Shown here: in pieces, positions 9,131 to 17,250 of the stretch
How the letters are laid out: every line of letters begins with the position of its first letter
Numbering within the stretch: the first letter of the stretch is position 1
DNA from: Elizabethkingia occulta
GTDB lineage: Bacteria; Bacteroidota; Bacteroidia; Flavobacteriales; Weeksellaceae
Length of the DNA: 64,000 bases
Assembly: GCF_002023715.1 (NCBI RefSeq)
Contig: NZ_MAHX01000013.1
Coordinates: 434,001-498,000 of the forward strand
Direction: 5' to 3'
Notes under the pieces: model-generated
Told to the model about the DNA's origin: nothing
What the model saw: only the letters and a program-made list of their open reading frames with translations
The model's database searches: none
Program-made: the position numbers and the translations under genes

Positions 9131-10075
9131 TTAAAGATGTTTTCCAATCCAGCTGATAATGTCTTTGTAGACATCCTGTTTATCAGTTTCATTAAGTATT
9201 TCGTGGCGCATTCCGGTATACAGTTTCATGCTAATATTTTTAAAACCGTCTTGTTCCAAATATGAAACGGTTTGTTGAATACCCTTGCCGAAATTACCAA
9301 TCGGATCGTCGCTGCCACTAATAAATAGCATAGGAAATGTTTGGGGTAAAGTTCTCGCCCAGACTCTGTCTGTAGCTTTTACATTAACCGATAACAGCGT
9401 GTAAAATCCATTGATACTGAAAGGAATACCACATAATTCATCCTGTAAAAACACTTGTCGGTTGTTTCTGTCAACACTAAGCCAGTTAGTGCCGTTTTCT
9501 GCGGGCTCATTTTTGAAACGCAGGTTATTTTGTTTATTGAAGAAAGTGTTGATAAAATTACTGCGGTAATGAGGTGTGATTTTATTTAACAATGCGGAAA
9601 TAGCCTTTCCAAATTTTGCACCGGGAACTTTGCCTCCTGTTCCTACAATAATGGCTCCGCTGAATCTGGAATATGCCTGTTGCAATAAGCAGCGTGCAAT
9701 AAAAGATCCCATGGAATGTCCTAAGAGAAAATGTGGAACGTCGGGATATAATTTCTCCAGATAATCGGCTATATTTTCAGCATCATTTACCACCTGCTGT
9801 GCCGGATTGCTGATCTGGAAGAAGCCCAGGTCTTCACGGTTTTTGGCTGTTTTGCCATGCCCGAGATGATCGTAAGTGATAACAGCTAATCCCTGTTCAG
9901 CCAGATATTGAGCAAATTCGGTATAACGTCCGCTGTGCTCCTGCATGCCATGCAAAATAAGGAGCGTTGCTTTTATATTTCTACCTTCCGGACGAAACAA
10001 TGTATAGAAAGATTCTGTAGCTTTCGATTGTGATATTCCGTTGTGCTGAATATAATCTGAAGTTTGTGTAACCAT
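9131..10075 (-). CDS. Alpha/beta hydrolase, monoacylglycerol lipase / lysophospholipase-like
   Basis: A 314-residue serine hydrolase of the Hydrolase_4 type. The oxyanion sequence LHGMQEHSGRY, the YDHLGHGKT segment, the nucleophile elbow GHSMGS (Ser121), the acid in ISGSDDPIG and the histidine in GMRHEILNE (about residue 292) make a complete catalytic triad. There is no signal peptide, so it is cytoplasmic. The family cleaves monoacylglycerols or lysophospholipids. It is the last gene of a minus-strand run with oleate hydratase and a 3-hydroxyacyl-CoA dehydrogenase, which fits release or handling of fatty acids. Confidence 0.88.
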   Translation of the reverse strand: MVTQTSDYIQHNGISQSKATESFYTLFRPEGRNIKATLLILHGMQEHSGRYTEFAQYLAEQGLAVITYDHLGHGKTAKNREDLGFFQISNPAQQVVNDAENIADYLEKLYPDVPHFLLGHSMGSFIARCLLQQAYSRFSGAIIVGTGGKVPGAKFGKAISALLNKITPHYRSNFINTFFNKQNNLRFKNEPAENGTNWLSVDRNNRQVFLQDELCGIPFSINGFYTLLSVNVKATDRVWARTLPQTFPMLFISGSDDPIGNFGKGIQQTVSYLEQDGFKNISMKLYTGMRHEILNETDKQDVYKDIISWIGKHL

Positions 10076-10113
10076 ATCAGGGATTAGCTGTTATAAAATA
10101 TTCTGAAGCTAAT

Positions 10114-11010
10114 TTACTTTAAAAAATCATCTTTTTTATAAGCAGGATTCGGATAAGTATAAAAACCTTCACCGGTTGAAACACCAAGCTTATTTTTATC
10201 GATAAAGTTTGTTTTCAGATATTCCACTGTTTTTATTTTTAACGGATCATTTGTAGCATCTGCCGCCATTTTGTTGATGTTGTATGCAGTAGTAATTCCT
10301 ACAATATCCAGAATTCCGAAAGGTCCTGTCGGAGCTCCGGTAGCTACCATCCATGTTTTGTCTATTGTTTCCGCATCAGCTACTTCATTTACAAGTAGAT
10401 TAGTTGCGGCACTTAGTAAAGGAACGAGCAAGGAGTTTACAATGTATCCGGGCTGTTCTTTTTGTAACGGAAGCGCAACCATACCTATGGCTTTTGAAAA
10501 AGCGACAACATCATTAAATACATTTTTATCTGTACCCGGATGTCCCATAATTTCGGCGGTATTGTGTTTCCAGATTTCGTTGGCAAAATGCAGTGCCAGA
10601 AATTTCTCCGGCCGTCCGGTGCTTTCTGCAAACTGACTTGGTAGCATCGTAGAAGAATTGGTCGCGAAAATTGTTTTCTCTGGTGCTACACTTTTTAGCT
10701 TTTCGTAGAAGTCTATCTTTATCTGTGGACTCTCCGGTACAGCTTCAATTAATAGATCAGCATTTTTTACCGCTTCAGCCAGGTTTGCTGTATACTGTAG
10801 ATTTTTAAAAGTAGCATCTAACTGCTCCGGTGTTGCTTTCAAGTCTGTTTTATAGGCTTCACTCAGAATGTTGAATTTGGCTTTTGCTTTTTCCAGCACC
10901 TCGTCGTTAATATCATAAACGGTTACATTAAATCCGTGAAATGCGGTTTGAAAAGCAATCTGATAGCCCAATACACCGCTTCCTGCTACGGTTATGTTTT
11001 GAAAGTTCAT
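10114..11010 (-). CDS. 3-hydroxyacyl-CoA dehydrogenase (HBD/short-chain type)
   Basis: An NAD-dependent dehydrogenase that oxidises 3-hydroxyacyl-CoA to 3-oxoacyl-CoA. Of its 298 residues, the N-terminal Rossmann domain has GSGVLG at about 11-16 and VYDIND at the end of the second strand. Next come ATNSSTM and LALHFANEIW, the region with the catalytic histidine. The C-terminal dimerisation domain includes PGYIVNSLLVP, a hallmark of the family, and the closing VSTGEGFYTYPNPAY. It follows oleate hydratase by 81 bases on the same strand. A 13-bp hairpin lies in that gap. Confidence 0.92.
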   Translation of the reverse strand: MNFQNITVAGSGVLGYQIAFQTAFHGFNVTVYDINDEVLEKAKAKFNILSEAYKTDLKATPEQLDATFKNLQYTANLAEAVKNADLLIEAVPESPQIKIDFYEKLKSVAPEKTIFATNSSTMLPSQFAESTGRPEKFLALHFANEIWKHNTAEIMGHPGTDKNVFNDVVAFSKAIGMVALPLQKEQPGYIVNSLLVPLLSAATNLLVNEVADAETIDKTWMVATGAPTGPFGILDIVGITTAYNINKMAADATNDPLKIKTVEYLKTNFIDKNKLGVSTGEGFYTYPNPAYKKDDFLK

Positions 11011-11049
11011 ATTAAATGTTTTTTATAATTTGTTTTTAATGCAAATATT

Positions 11050-11081
11050 CAGAAGCGGTAATTAATCTATTACCGCCTCTG
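11050..11081 (-). other. Intercistronic hairpin between ohyA and the HBD gene
   Basis: A 13-bp stem (CAGAGGCGGTAAT against ATTACCGCTTCTG on the minus strand, one G-U pair) with a 6-nt loop. No U-run follows, so it looks less like a terminator than like an mRNA-stability element or partial attenuator between the two genes. Confidence 0.5.
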
Positions 11082-11091
11082 AAAGTATTTA

Positions 11092-13032
11092 TTATCCTCT
11101 TATTCCTTTTACCCATTCTCTGAACTTATTTACATGTTCAGCAATGAAGGATTCGTGTTCTTCTTCCTCTTCTGCGCCTGCAGGAAGTACATGCTCAAAA
11201 TAAGTTCCTTTAAGGACTTTTTTCAACAAGCCTTCACCTACAAATGGTTTGTCATCATTCAGTGTTTTTGCAGCTTTCAGCAGATGTCGGATGTCGTACT
11301 GAAGCGGATTAATGTCCGGAACCTGTTTGTTGAGGTTTAGTAATTTGTATACGGCAATTCTTGCTGTTCTTACAGAGCTTTCCATGGTGAAAACTACATC
11401 ATTGTTGGTTTCTACAAACTGACCTACCAGTCCCAGGTTTTTACAGCCTTCAGGAACTACTCTTGGACGATCGCCTTTGGCTCTTGGCATAAACATAGAA
11501 GTTATATAAGGCATGAATGCCGTTCTTACAATTGTATTTTCCTGTACATTTTCTAGCTGATCCTCGATTCCTAAATGGTAACATAACTCAGCAAGGATTT
11601 CGTCTCCGGTACATTCCGGCATTGACTTTTTAATATAATTTCCTTCTTTGTCCATGAATAATGCATAAACCCAAAGTACCAGTACATCATCCGGTTGTTC
11701 CGGGAAGTGTGGCTGTCTGTTGCATGTAAAGCTCATTAACCAGTTGGAATCTGTAATCGTAATAATCCCACCAGTAACGGTTTTTCCGGAATAAGGATCA
11801 TTAACAGAGTATTCTTTCAGTTTGTCGATAAGTGCTGAGGGTTTACAGGTAAGCGTTGCAGATTCCCATGCAGACTTCTCGATATTGCTACAGAACTTCT
11901 CCGGTTTACCGAAAATTTCTGATTTTGCAGCCAGGTTTTTCCACAATTTCCATCCGGCACTTTGTCCGCTTGTACTATTATCTATACCAATAATAGGGGC
12001 TGTTTTATTATTTCCGTAGAAAGTATCTTCCGTCATAGAACCTGTGGTTACAATTACATAGTCATTCTTACCAACAGGAATTTTTACTTCCTTACCATCT
12101 TGCTCGGTGATAATTCCTTCTACAACTTTTCCTTCGGTATTGATGTGGATGTCCAAATCTTTTACCAGGGTATTCAGATGAATATTAACACCTTTCTCCT
12201 GAAGAAATTTACGAAGAGGAGTTACAAAAGTATCGTACTGATTGTATTTAGGGAATACCAGTGAAGATAAATCGTTTAGTCCGTCTATAGCATGAAGGAA
12301 TCGGTGCATATACAGCTTTAGTTCCAGTAAACTGTGCCAGTTTTCAAAGGCAAACATCGTTCTCCAGAAAGTCCAGAAATTACTTTTCAGGAAGGATTCA
12401 CTAAAATAATCTTCGATTGCTAAATCGTCCAGCTCTTCTTTATTTTTTAGTAACAATCTTATAATAGCTAACTGATCCATTTTGTTCAGTCCAAACTTAC
12501 TAAAGTCTTTTATTTCGCCTTTGTTGTTGATTAACCGGGCTTTGGAATAGTTGGAGTCGTTATCGTTTATTAATCTGTACTCGTCCAGTACGCTGTAAGG
12601 AGCCGGCATTTCTAATGCTGGAATATCCTGGAAAATGTCCCAAAGATTTTCGTACGTCATATCCATTTCACGGCCTCCACGGATAATATAACCGTCTGTT
12701 GGATTTCCGGCACCGTCCAATGAGCCGCCATCAATATGCAATTGCTCCAGGAAGGTGATGTTTTTTGCAGGAACATGCCCATCGCGTATAAAATAATAAG
12801 CTGCAGACATTCCGGCGATACCACTTCCTATAATATAGATCTTACTGTTGTCATATGATTGTACAGGGATACCCTTGTTTCTTTGATAATTTCCGATCTG
12901 ATCAGAAAAAGGCATAGACTTTTGTGGCGTGTTGCGTTGCTGTTCTTTGCTGGAATCCGGTTCGTGGTTCACATGTCCGTATTCAGGAGAAGCATTTAGT
13001 ACTTTGTCGAATTTTGAAGTTATTGGGTTCAT
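11092..13032 (-). CDS. ohyA: Oleate hydratase (FAD-dependent)
   Basis: Adds water to the cis-9 double bond of oleic acid and related unsaturated fatty acids to give 10-hydroxy fatty acids. The protein is 646 residues long. It shows the FAD-binding [12 protein letters not shown] at 69-80 and the RGGREMDM loop with Glu122. Tyr241 sits in the ELKLYMHRF helix. Glu122 and Tyr241 are the catalytic residues established for the Elizabethkingia meningoseptica enzyme, and they fall here at exactly those numbers. The C-terminus is acidic then helical ([19 protein letters not shown]), as in the membrane-associating tail of the family. No signal peptide is present. It lies directly downstream of an AraC regulator, with an AraC-like direct repeat in the gap, and upstream of a 3-hydroxyacyl-CoA dehydrogenase and a lipase-like hydrolase. 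Hydration is thought to detoxify host or environmental unsaturated fatty acids. Confidence 0.98.
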   Translation of the reverse strand: MNPITSKFDKVLNASPEYGHVNHEPDSSKEQQRNTPQKSMPFSDQIGNYQRNKGIPVQSYDNSKIYIIGSGIAGMSAAYYFIRDGHVPAKNITFLEQLHIDGGSLDGAGNPTDGYIIRGGREMDMTYENLWDIFQDIPALEMPAPYSVLDEYRLINDNDSNYSKARLINNKGEIKDFSKFGLNKMDQLAIIRLLLKNKEELDDLAIEDYFSESFLKSNFWTFWRTMFAFENWHSLLELKLYMHRFLHAIDGLNDLSSLVFPKYNQYDTFVTPLRKFLQEKGVNIHLNTLVKDLDIHINTEGKVVEGIITEQDGKEVKIPVGKNDYVIVTTGSMTEDTFYGNNKTAPIIGIDNSTSGQSAGWKLWKNLAAKSEIFGKPEKFCSNIEKSAWESATLTCKPSALIDKLKEYSVNDPYSGKTVTGGIITITDSNWLMSFTCNRQPHFPEQPDDVLVLWVYALFMDKEGNYIKKSMPECTGDEILAELCYHLGIEDQLENVQENTIVRTAFMPYITSMFMPRAKGDRPRVVPEGCKNLGLVGQFVETNNDVVFTMESSVRTARIAVYKLLNLNKQVPDINPLQYDIRHLLKAAKTLNDDKPFVGEGLLKKVLKGTYFEHVLPAGAEEEEEHESFIAEHVNKFREWVKGIRG

Positions 13033-13058
13033 ATTGCAGTTGTTTGTAATTCTTGTAA

Positions 13059-13066
13059 CGAAGTTA
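13059..13066 (-). promoter_or_regulatory. Candidate -7 element of the ohyA promoter
   Basis: On the minus strand the sequence reads TAACTTCG, one mismatch from the Bacteroidetes consensus TAnnTTTG, 27 bases upstream of the ohyA start. It lies inside a 13-base palindrome (GTAACGAAGTTAC, 13055-13067) and just downstream of the direct repeat at 13092-13110. Confidence 0.4.
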
Positions 13067-13091
13067 CTGCCATATCAGGCTTTCACTGCAA

Positions 13092-13110
13092 GCCAAAGTT
13101 CGCCAAAGTT
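13092..13110 (-). promoter_or_regulatory. Direct-repeat operator upstream of ohyA (AraC type)
   Basis: The 9-mer AACTTTGGC occurs twice on the minus strand with a 10-base period, at 13102-13110 and 13092-13100. The pair is about 60-78 bases upstream of the ohyA start and between ohyA and an AraC-family gene. Two half-sites about one helical turn apart on the same face are what AraC-type regulators usually bind. Binding is inferred. Confidence 0.5.
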
Positions 13111-13127
13111 GTACTCAATTTCCTTAC

Positions 13128-14027
13128 CTATAAATTTTGCTGTTTTCTATATTCCGTAGGGGAAAGTGAGGAATAACGCTTAAAGAATCTTCCGAAGGCG
13201 GAAACTGAACTGAAGTTGAGCTGATAAGCTATTTCGGTGAAAGTAATTCCGGGGTTATTCAGCAATATAAAAGCTTCTTTTAGCAAGGCTTCATTGATGA
13301 TTTCGTGGGGCGTTTTTCCGGAAGCTCTTTTTACTAATTTAATAAGATGCTTCCCGGTAACAAATAACTGGTCTGCGTAATACTGAATATCTTTATGCCG
13401 GATTACATTATTCTGCACCAGTTGTGTGAATTTAAGGAACAGATTATTCCCTTCAGAGAAGATTTCTTCAGAAGTATTTTCTTTTTCTGAATTAATAATT
13501 TCTGCGGTTTCTAATAACAAATTGAATATTATAGTACGAACAATATCTTCAGAAAAGCGCCCGTTTATTCCGGTTTTATCCTGCAAATATTTTAATAATC
13601 GGAGCAACTTGAACGCCTGATCCTGGTCCGGACTGATAATACTGAACGTTAAACTTCTGAATAAGCCCAGTTTTTCAATGAAAAAAGGATCTATAATATT
13701 TTTAAGTAGAAAGTTCTTGTCAAAAAACAAAAGCTTCATCCTGAAATCTTTGCTTGTGTGCAGAAACTTAATAACTGTGGATGGTGCCGAAATAAGAAAA
13801 CTATTCTGGGTTATATTGTACTTCTGATTGTCTATTTCTACATCAGTATTGCCTTCAGTACAAATACAGAAAGCATAAAAATCTATACGGAAAGGTCTTT
13901 TCGGAAACTGGAAAATAGGATTCCCTGAAGAAATATAATAAGGCTTATGACAATTAATACCATAAAATGAGAGTGTTTCCTGAAGGTTCTCGTACATTTT
14001 TGTTTCCATATTGTATAAGTCAGGCAC
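13128..14027 (-). CDS. AraC-family transcriptional regulator next to ohyA
   Basis: A 299-residue regulator with an N-terminal sensor-like half (about 40-110, cupin-like strands such as FCICTEGNTDVEID and FLISAPSTVIKF). The C-terminal double helix-turn-helix spans about 200-297 (YYADQLFVTGKHLIKLVKRA, then ITFTEIAYQLNFSSVSAFGR and the closing FKRYSSLSPTEYR). Its gene is immediately upstream of ohyA on the same strand, 95 bases away. It probably controls ohyA and the following fatty-acid genes in response to a fatty acid or a product. The start is uncertain: ATG codons at residues 7 and 11 are also possible. Confidence 0.9.
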   Translation of the reverse strand: MPDLYNMETKMYENLQETLSFYGINCHKPYYISSGNPIFQFPKRPFRIDFYAFCICTEGNTDVEIDNQKYNITQNSFLISAPSTVIKFLHTSKDFRMKLLFFDKNFLLKNIIDPFFIEKLGLFRSLTFSIISPDQDQAFKLLRLLKYLQDKTGINGRFSEDIVRTIIFNLLLETAEIINSEKENTSEEIFSEGNNLFLKFTQLVQNNVIRHKDIQYYADQLFVTGKHLIKLVKRASGKTPHEIINEALLKEAFILLNNPGITFTEIAYQLNFSSVSAFGRFFKRYSSLSPTEYRKQQNL

Positions 14028-14163
14028 AAGCCAGAAATGGTGAGAGGATATAATTAGTTTTCAAAAACTACTAATTTACGTTTTTTTAGAGTTATCACGG
14101 AATATTTTATATGTGATATTCCGCATGGATAATGCTTTTGTGAAAAATAAGATGAGGTTTTAT

Positions 14164-14202
14164 GAAAAAAAGCTGCTATTACTTCATGAAGTAATAGCAG
14201 CT
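14164..14202 (-). terminator. Terminator with a 32-bp perfect palindrome
   Basis: The palindrome at 14171-14202 (half-site AGCTGCTATTACTTCA) is perfectly symmetric. On the minus strand it is followed by a run of seven T. It lies 31 bases beyond the stop of the DUF3472 lipoprotein gene and is its terminator. Confidence 0.85.
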
Positions 14203-14232
14203 ATAAAATGCTAATATGTGAATGTTGTTTTA

Positions 14233-15576
14233 TTAAGGCAGTGTGGAGAAATCTATATCAGGTGCCTGCGTAGGTGCCGTAACAGAAAACTGAGTGCCTG
14301 GAGCTACGATAGTACTAAAGAAACCTCCGTTTTGTAAAAAGAAACTGTTTCCGTTTGTTCCGCCCATAGCATCAATTCTTTGCTGTGCATTATAAGTAGC
14401 ATCTACAGTAAACTTAGCTGCAGATACAGCCTGCCAGTTTCCTGCTGATGTTCTTACCCATTGGTTTTTAAATTTAGCCTTTCTTCCCATGTATCCGTTT
14501 TCAGGATTGAAGTTTTCCACAAAACTATAGAAACCTTTCAGGTAAGTACTGGTTTGTGGTCTCTTCCAGCTGGCGATAAGCTTCCATGTTGTTGTATCCG
14601 GAGAAAGGAACCATGCTGTATAATCCGTTTTTCCAGTTCCGTCTGGTTCACCTTTTAATAAGAATTTATAGGTTTGTCCGGCTGTCCAGTTGTATTTATA
14701 ATAACTCTGTCCTCCGGAGCCTTCGTTACCAAACTCGCCAATTGTAACACCACTTCCGGCTTTGTTTAATATTATTTTGTGGTCCGGTGGAATATTGTTA
14801 GGATCATCCGTAGGGAAGGGGCTCCATACTGAGAACAAGACTCTTCTTTCTGTAGCCGAATTTACCTGAATACCAAAATAACCCTCACCAAAACCATTGG
14901 CCATAAAGTAAGAACCGATTTTGTCTTCTCCAACCGGAACAGTTACTTCATTATAATAATAGCTTACATTGCTGCTTGTAGGGATTGTATAACCTAAGTG
15001 ACATGAAGGTCCTCTGCGTGCCCAGTAATAATAAGATGTATCATTACTAAAGATGTTGGTTCCCGAGGCTGCGGTACCACCGAATGTAATGTCGGTTACA
15101 TCGGCAAAGTAACCTCCGGTTTTAGAAACTCCTTGTAAATCTACTTTTACATATCCCGGAGAAGAAATGTTGAAATCTCCTGCAGTGTAGCTGGTATTGG
15201 CAGATCCGGTTAAAGTAACATTTTTTGAAACATTTCCCACAGTTACTTTTACAACACTGGTTCCGGACGGAACAGATGCTTTTAGTCCGATACTTATGGT
15301 TCCGGGATTGCTCACCCTGAAATATGTACTGATAACAGTGTTGGAATTGGTCCAGTTACCCAGCTTGGTGGAAGTAATCACCTCATTGGCTCCGGAAGGT
15401 TTTACTGTTAGGAATGAATTCCCTGCGACAGGTACGCTGAATGTAGAACCAGTGACAGCGGAAGCTTTAGCTTGTGGTGAAACAGACTCTTCTGCTGTGA
15501 TGTTGTTTTCTCTGCACGATTGTAAAGCAAATAGTGCAATACCCAAAAAGGTACCGGTTAATAGTTTAGATCTCAT
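14233..15576 (-). CDS. DUF5077/DUF3472-type surface lipoprotein
   Basis: A 447-residue lipoprotein with a lipobox cysteine in ALQSCREN. Residues 40-170 form a beta-rich domain with a repeated T/S-N pattern and the closing GGYFADVTDITFGG, as in DUF5077. The C-terminal 260 residues contain YYWARRGPSCHLGYT, YYYNEVTVPVGEDKIGSYFMA and GYFGIQVNS, then FSVWSPFPTDDP; this fits DUF3472, which often goes with carbohydrate-binding or glycan-acting proteins. The name rests on recognised sequence style, not on a search. It stands alone with its own terminator. The substrate is unknown. Confidence 0.7.
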   Translation of the reverse strand: MRSKLLTGTFLGIALFALQSCRENNITAEESVSPQAKASAVTGSTFSVPVAGNSFLTVKPSGANEVITSTKLGNWTNSNTVISTYFRVSNPGTISIGLKASVPSGTSVVKVTVGNVSKNVTLTGSANTSYTAGDFNISSPGYVKVDLQGVSKTGGYFADVTDITFGGTAASGTNIFSNDTSYYYWARRGPSCHLGYTIPTSSNVSYYYNEVTVPVGEDKIGSYFMANGFGEGYFGIQVNSATERRVLFSVWSPFPTDDPNNIPPDHKIILNKAGSGVTIGEFGNEGSGGQSYYKYNWTAGQTYKFLLKGEPDGTGKTDYTAWFLSPDTTTWKLIASWKRPQTSTYLKGFYSFVENFNPENGYMGRKAKFKNQWVRTSAGNWQAVSAAKFTVDATYNAQQRIDAMGGTNGNSFFLQNGGFFSTIVAPGTQFSVTAPTQAPDIDFSTLP

Positions 15577-16024
15577 AATTTATTTGTGATTTAGTTTACT
15601 GATACTAAAATAACTATTTTTTTGAATGAAACGAAAGTTTATTCTGTTAAATGTTGATTTAATGATAATTAAAAGCTTTTAGTTGTTACGAAAAGTTAAA
15701 TGAACAAACGCGGAATAATGGTGGGAAATGTGGAAATATAGAAAAATAGGATTGGGGTAGATTACTGTGCCGCAAGGGCTAAGAGTTATTTTATACCTTT
15801 AACTTCTAATTTAGAATCAATTTAATTATATTGTTGTCGAATATTTATTAATTTTAGTTAATTTATTGAAATAATATACATAATAAAAGTTATTAGCTAT
15901 GTAATAAATCATATGTCGACCTGAAATATAACAGGTCGATATGCTTGAAAAAGGAGAAGGAAAATCGGAACTTTAAACAACAGAAATAACAAATGATTAG
16001 CCCGCTAATCTCAAAAATTGCTAT
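15577..16024. other. 448-base intergenic region between divergent DUF3472 and porin genes
   Basis: AT-rich region holding the promoters of two divergent genes. The only clear structure is the inverted repeat at 15916-15939. No further gene or RNA is evident. Confidence 0.6.
15916..15939. promoter_or_regulatory. Inverted repeat upstream of the porin-transporter-sdh run
   Basis: TCGACCTG and CAGGTCGA form perfect 8-bp arms with an 8-nt spacer, extended by near-symmetric CATATG/ATATGC flanks. It lies about 86 bases upstream of the porin start. There is no U-run, so an operator or leader hairpin is more likely than a terminator. Confidence 0.4.
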
Positions 16025-17206
16025 ATGAGTAATAGGAAGTATCGAAAATTTATTTTTATTCCCTTATTATTGGGAGCGCTTTTCAGTAATGCACAAACCA
16101 AAGATTCAGTAAAGGTTCCTGTAAAGGATTCATTAACTGCTAAGAAACAAGAAGTAGCTGAAGTAAAATATCCTCAGTTTCAATTCAAAGGTCTTTTTCA
16201 GGGACGTTACCTGGTAGGTATGACAAAAGATGTAGACGTAAATGGTCTTCATCATAGCGACCACAGCGGTACCAGTAATAATTTTATGATTAAGTACATG
16301 CGGGTGCAGATGAAAGCACAGATCAGTAAACGTACTGAGGTGGTTGCACTTGCGAACCTGGCCGATTTCAAAAATGATCCTAAAGGCCGTGTATTGGAGA
16401 ATGCTTACATTAAGTATACCTTCAATCCTAAAATAGCTATTACCGTGGGGCAGTTCCGTCCATGGTTTGGTATAGAAGAAACTTATCCGGTAGATATTAT
16501 TAAATCACTGGATTGGTCCAATCAGTACACAGAATTCGGAAAACTGGGATGGACCAGTTTCCAGATAGGGGCCTCAGTCGGCGGACAGGTACAGCTTGGT
16601 AAAATGCCTTTGCAGTACGCGGTGTCCGTAGTTAACGGAAACGGAAAGAATCAGATCAATGACAATGATAATGGCAAACAATATTCAACACGTTTGGTAT
16701 TGGGATTGTCTCCTAAATACAATTTCAATCTTGGTTTAAATGGTGGTGTAGGTGAAGTTTTTAGCAAAAAAGTATATGCTGTTGGCGTAGACGTTACCGG
16801 AGATATTAAGTTTGATTCCCGCTGGAGTCTGGATATGCAGCTGGAAGCTAAGCAGGCAACCAATCATATATTATACAATTCTCTTGCTGAAGACGTAAGA
16901 ACTTCTAATCCGGATGACTATCTGGTACGGGGTGTTTACTTTCTTCCCAATTTCAGATACGAGATTAACCATAAAAATCTAAGCGCTTTAGAATTCTCTT
17001 GCCGCTACGAATATCTGGATAACAATTTCCGCCGGGATTCTAATCCACGACAAACTATTACTCCAATGTTCGGACTGGAGTTTCTGAAAAACTACGGAGC
17101 AAGAATACAGCTGGGGATGCAGATAGACCGTTATAAAAAACAGGTAGAAAATACCAATCAATATAATAACAACTTATTTATTGTTCAGGTACAGAGCCGG
17201 TTTTAG
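16025..17206 (+). CDS. Porin O/P family outer-membrane porin
   Basis: A 393-residue outer-membrane beta-barrel with a signal peptide ending at about residue 24 (FSNAQTKDS). The mature sequence shows alternating barrel strands such as FQFKGLFQGRYLVGM and RVQMKAQISKRTEVVALANLADF, and also ITVGQFRPWFGIEETYP, a stretch typical of Porin_O_P (phosphate-selective porin) proteins. The protein ends in an aromatic residue (VQVQSRF). It starts a plus-strand run with a dicarboxylate symporter (44 bases downstream) and succinate dehydrogenase. It may therefore admit organic acids through the outer membrane rather than phosphate; this is inference from position. Confidence 0.85.
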   Translation: MSNRKYRKFIFIPLLLGALFSNAQTKDSVKVPVKDSLTAKKQEVAEVKYPQFQFKGLFQGRYLVGMTKDVDVNGLHHSDHSGTSNNFMIKYMRVQMKAQISKRTEVVALANLADFKNDPKGRVLENAYIKYTFNPKIAITVGQFRPWFGIEETYPVDIIKSLDWSNQYTEFGKLGWTSFQIGASVGGQVQLGKMPLQYAVSVVNGNGKNQINDNDNGKQYSTRLVLGLSPKYNFNLGLNGGVGEVFSKKVYAVGVDVTGDIKFDSRWSLDMQLEAKQATNHILYNSLAEDVRTSNPDDYLVRGVYFLPNFRYEINHKNLSALEFSCRYEYLDNNFRRDSNPRQTITPMFGLEFLKNYGARIQLGMQIDRYKKQVENTNQYNNNLFIVQVQSRF

Positions 17207-17250
17207 TCAGAAAATATCACTTATTTAAAATAATAAACAAAAATATACTC

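Noticed and set aside
11050-11081. Terminator between ohyA and the dehydrogenase gene
   Set aside because: The stem lacks a T-run on the minus strand; kept as a hairpin only.
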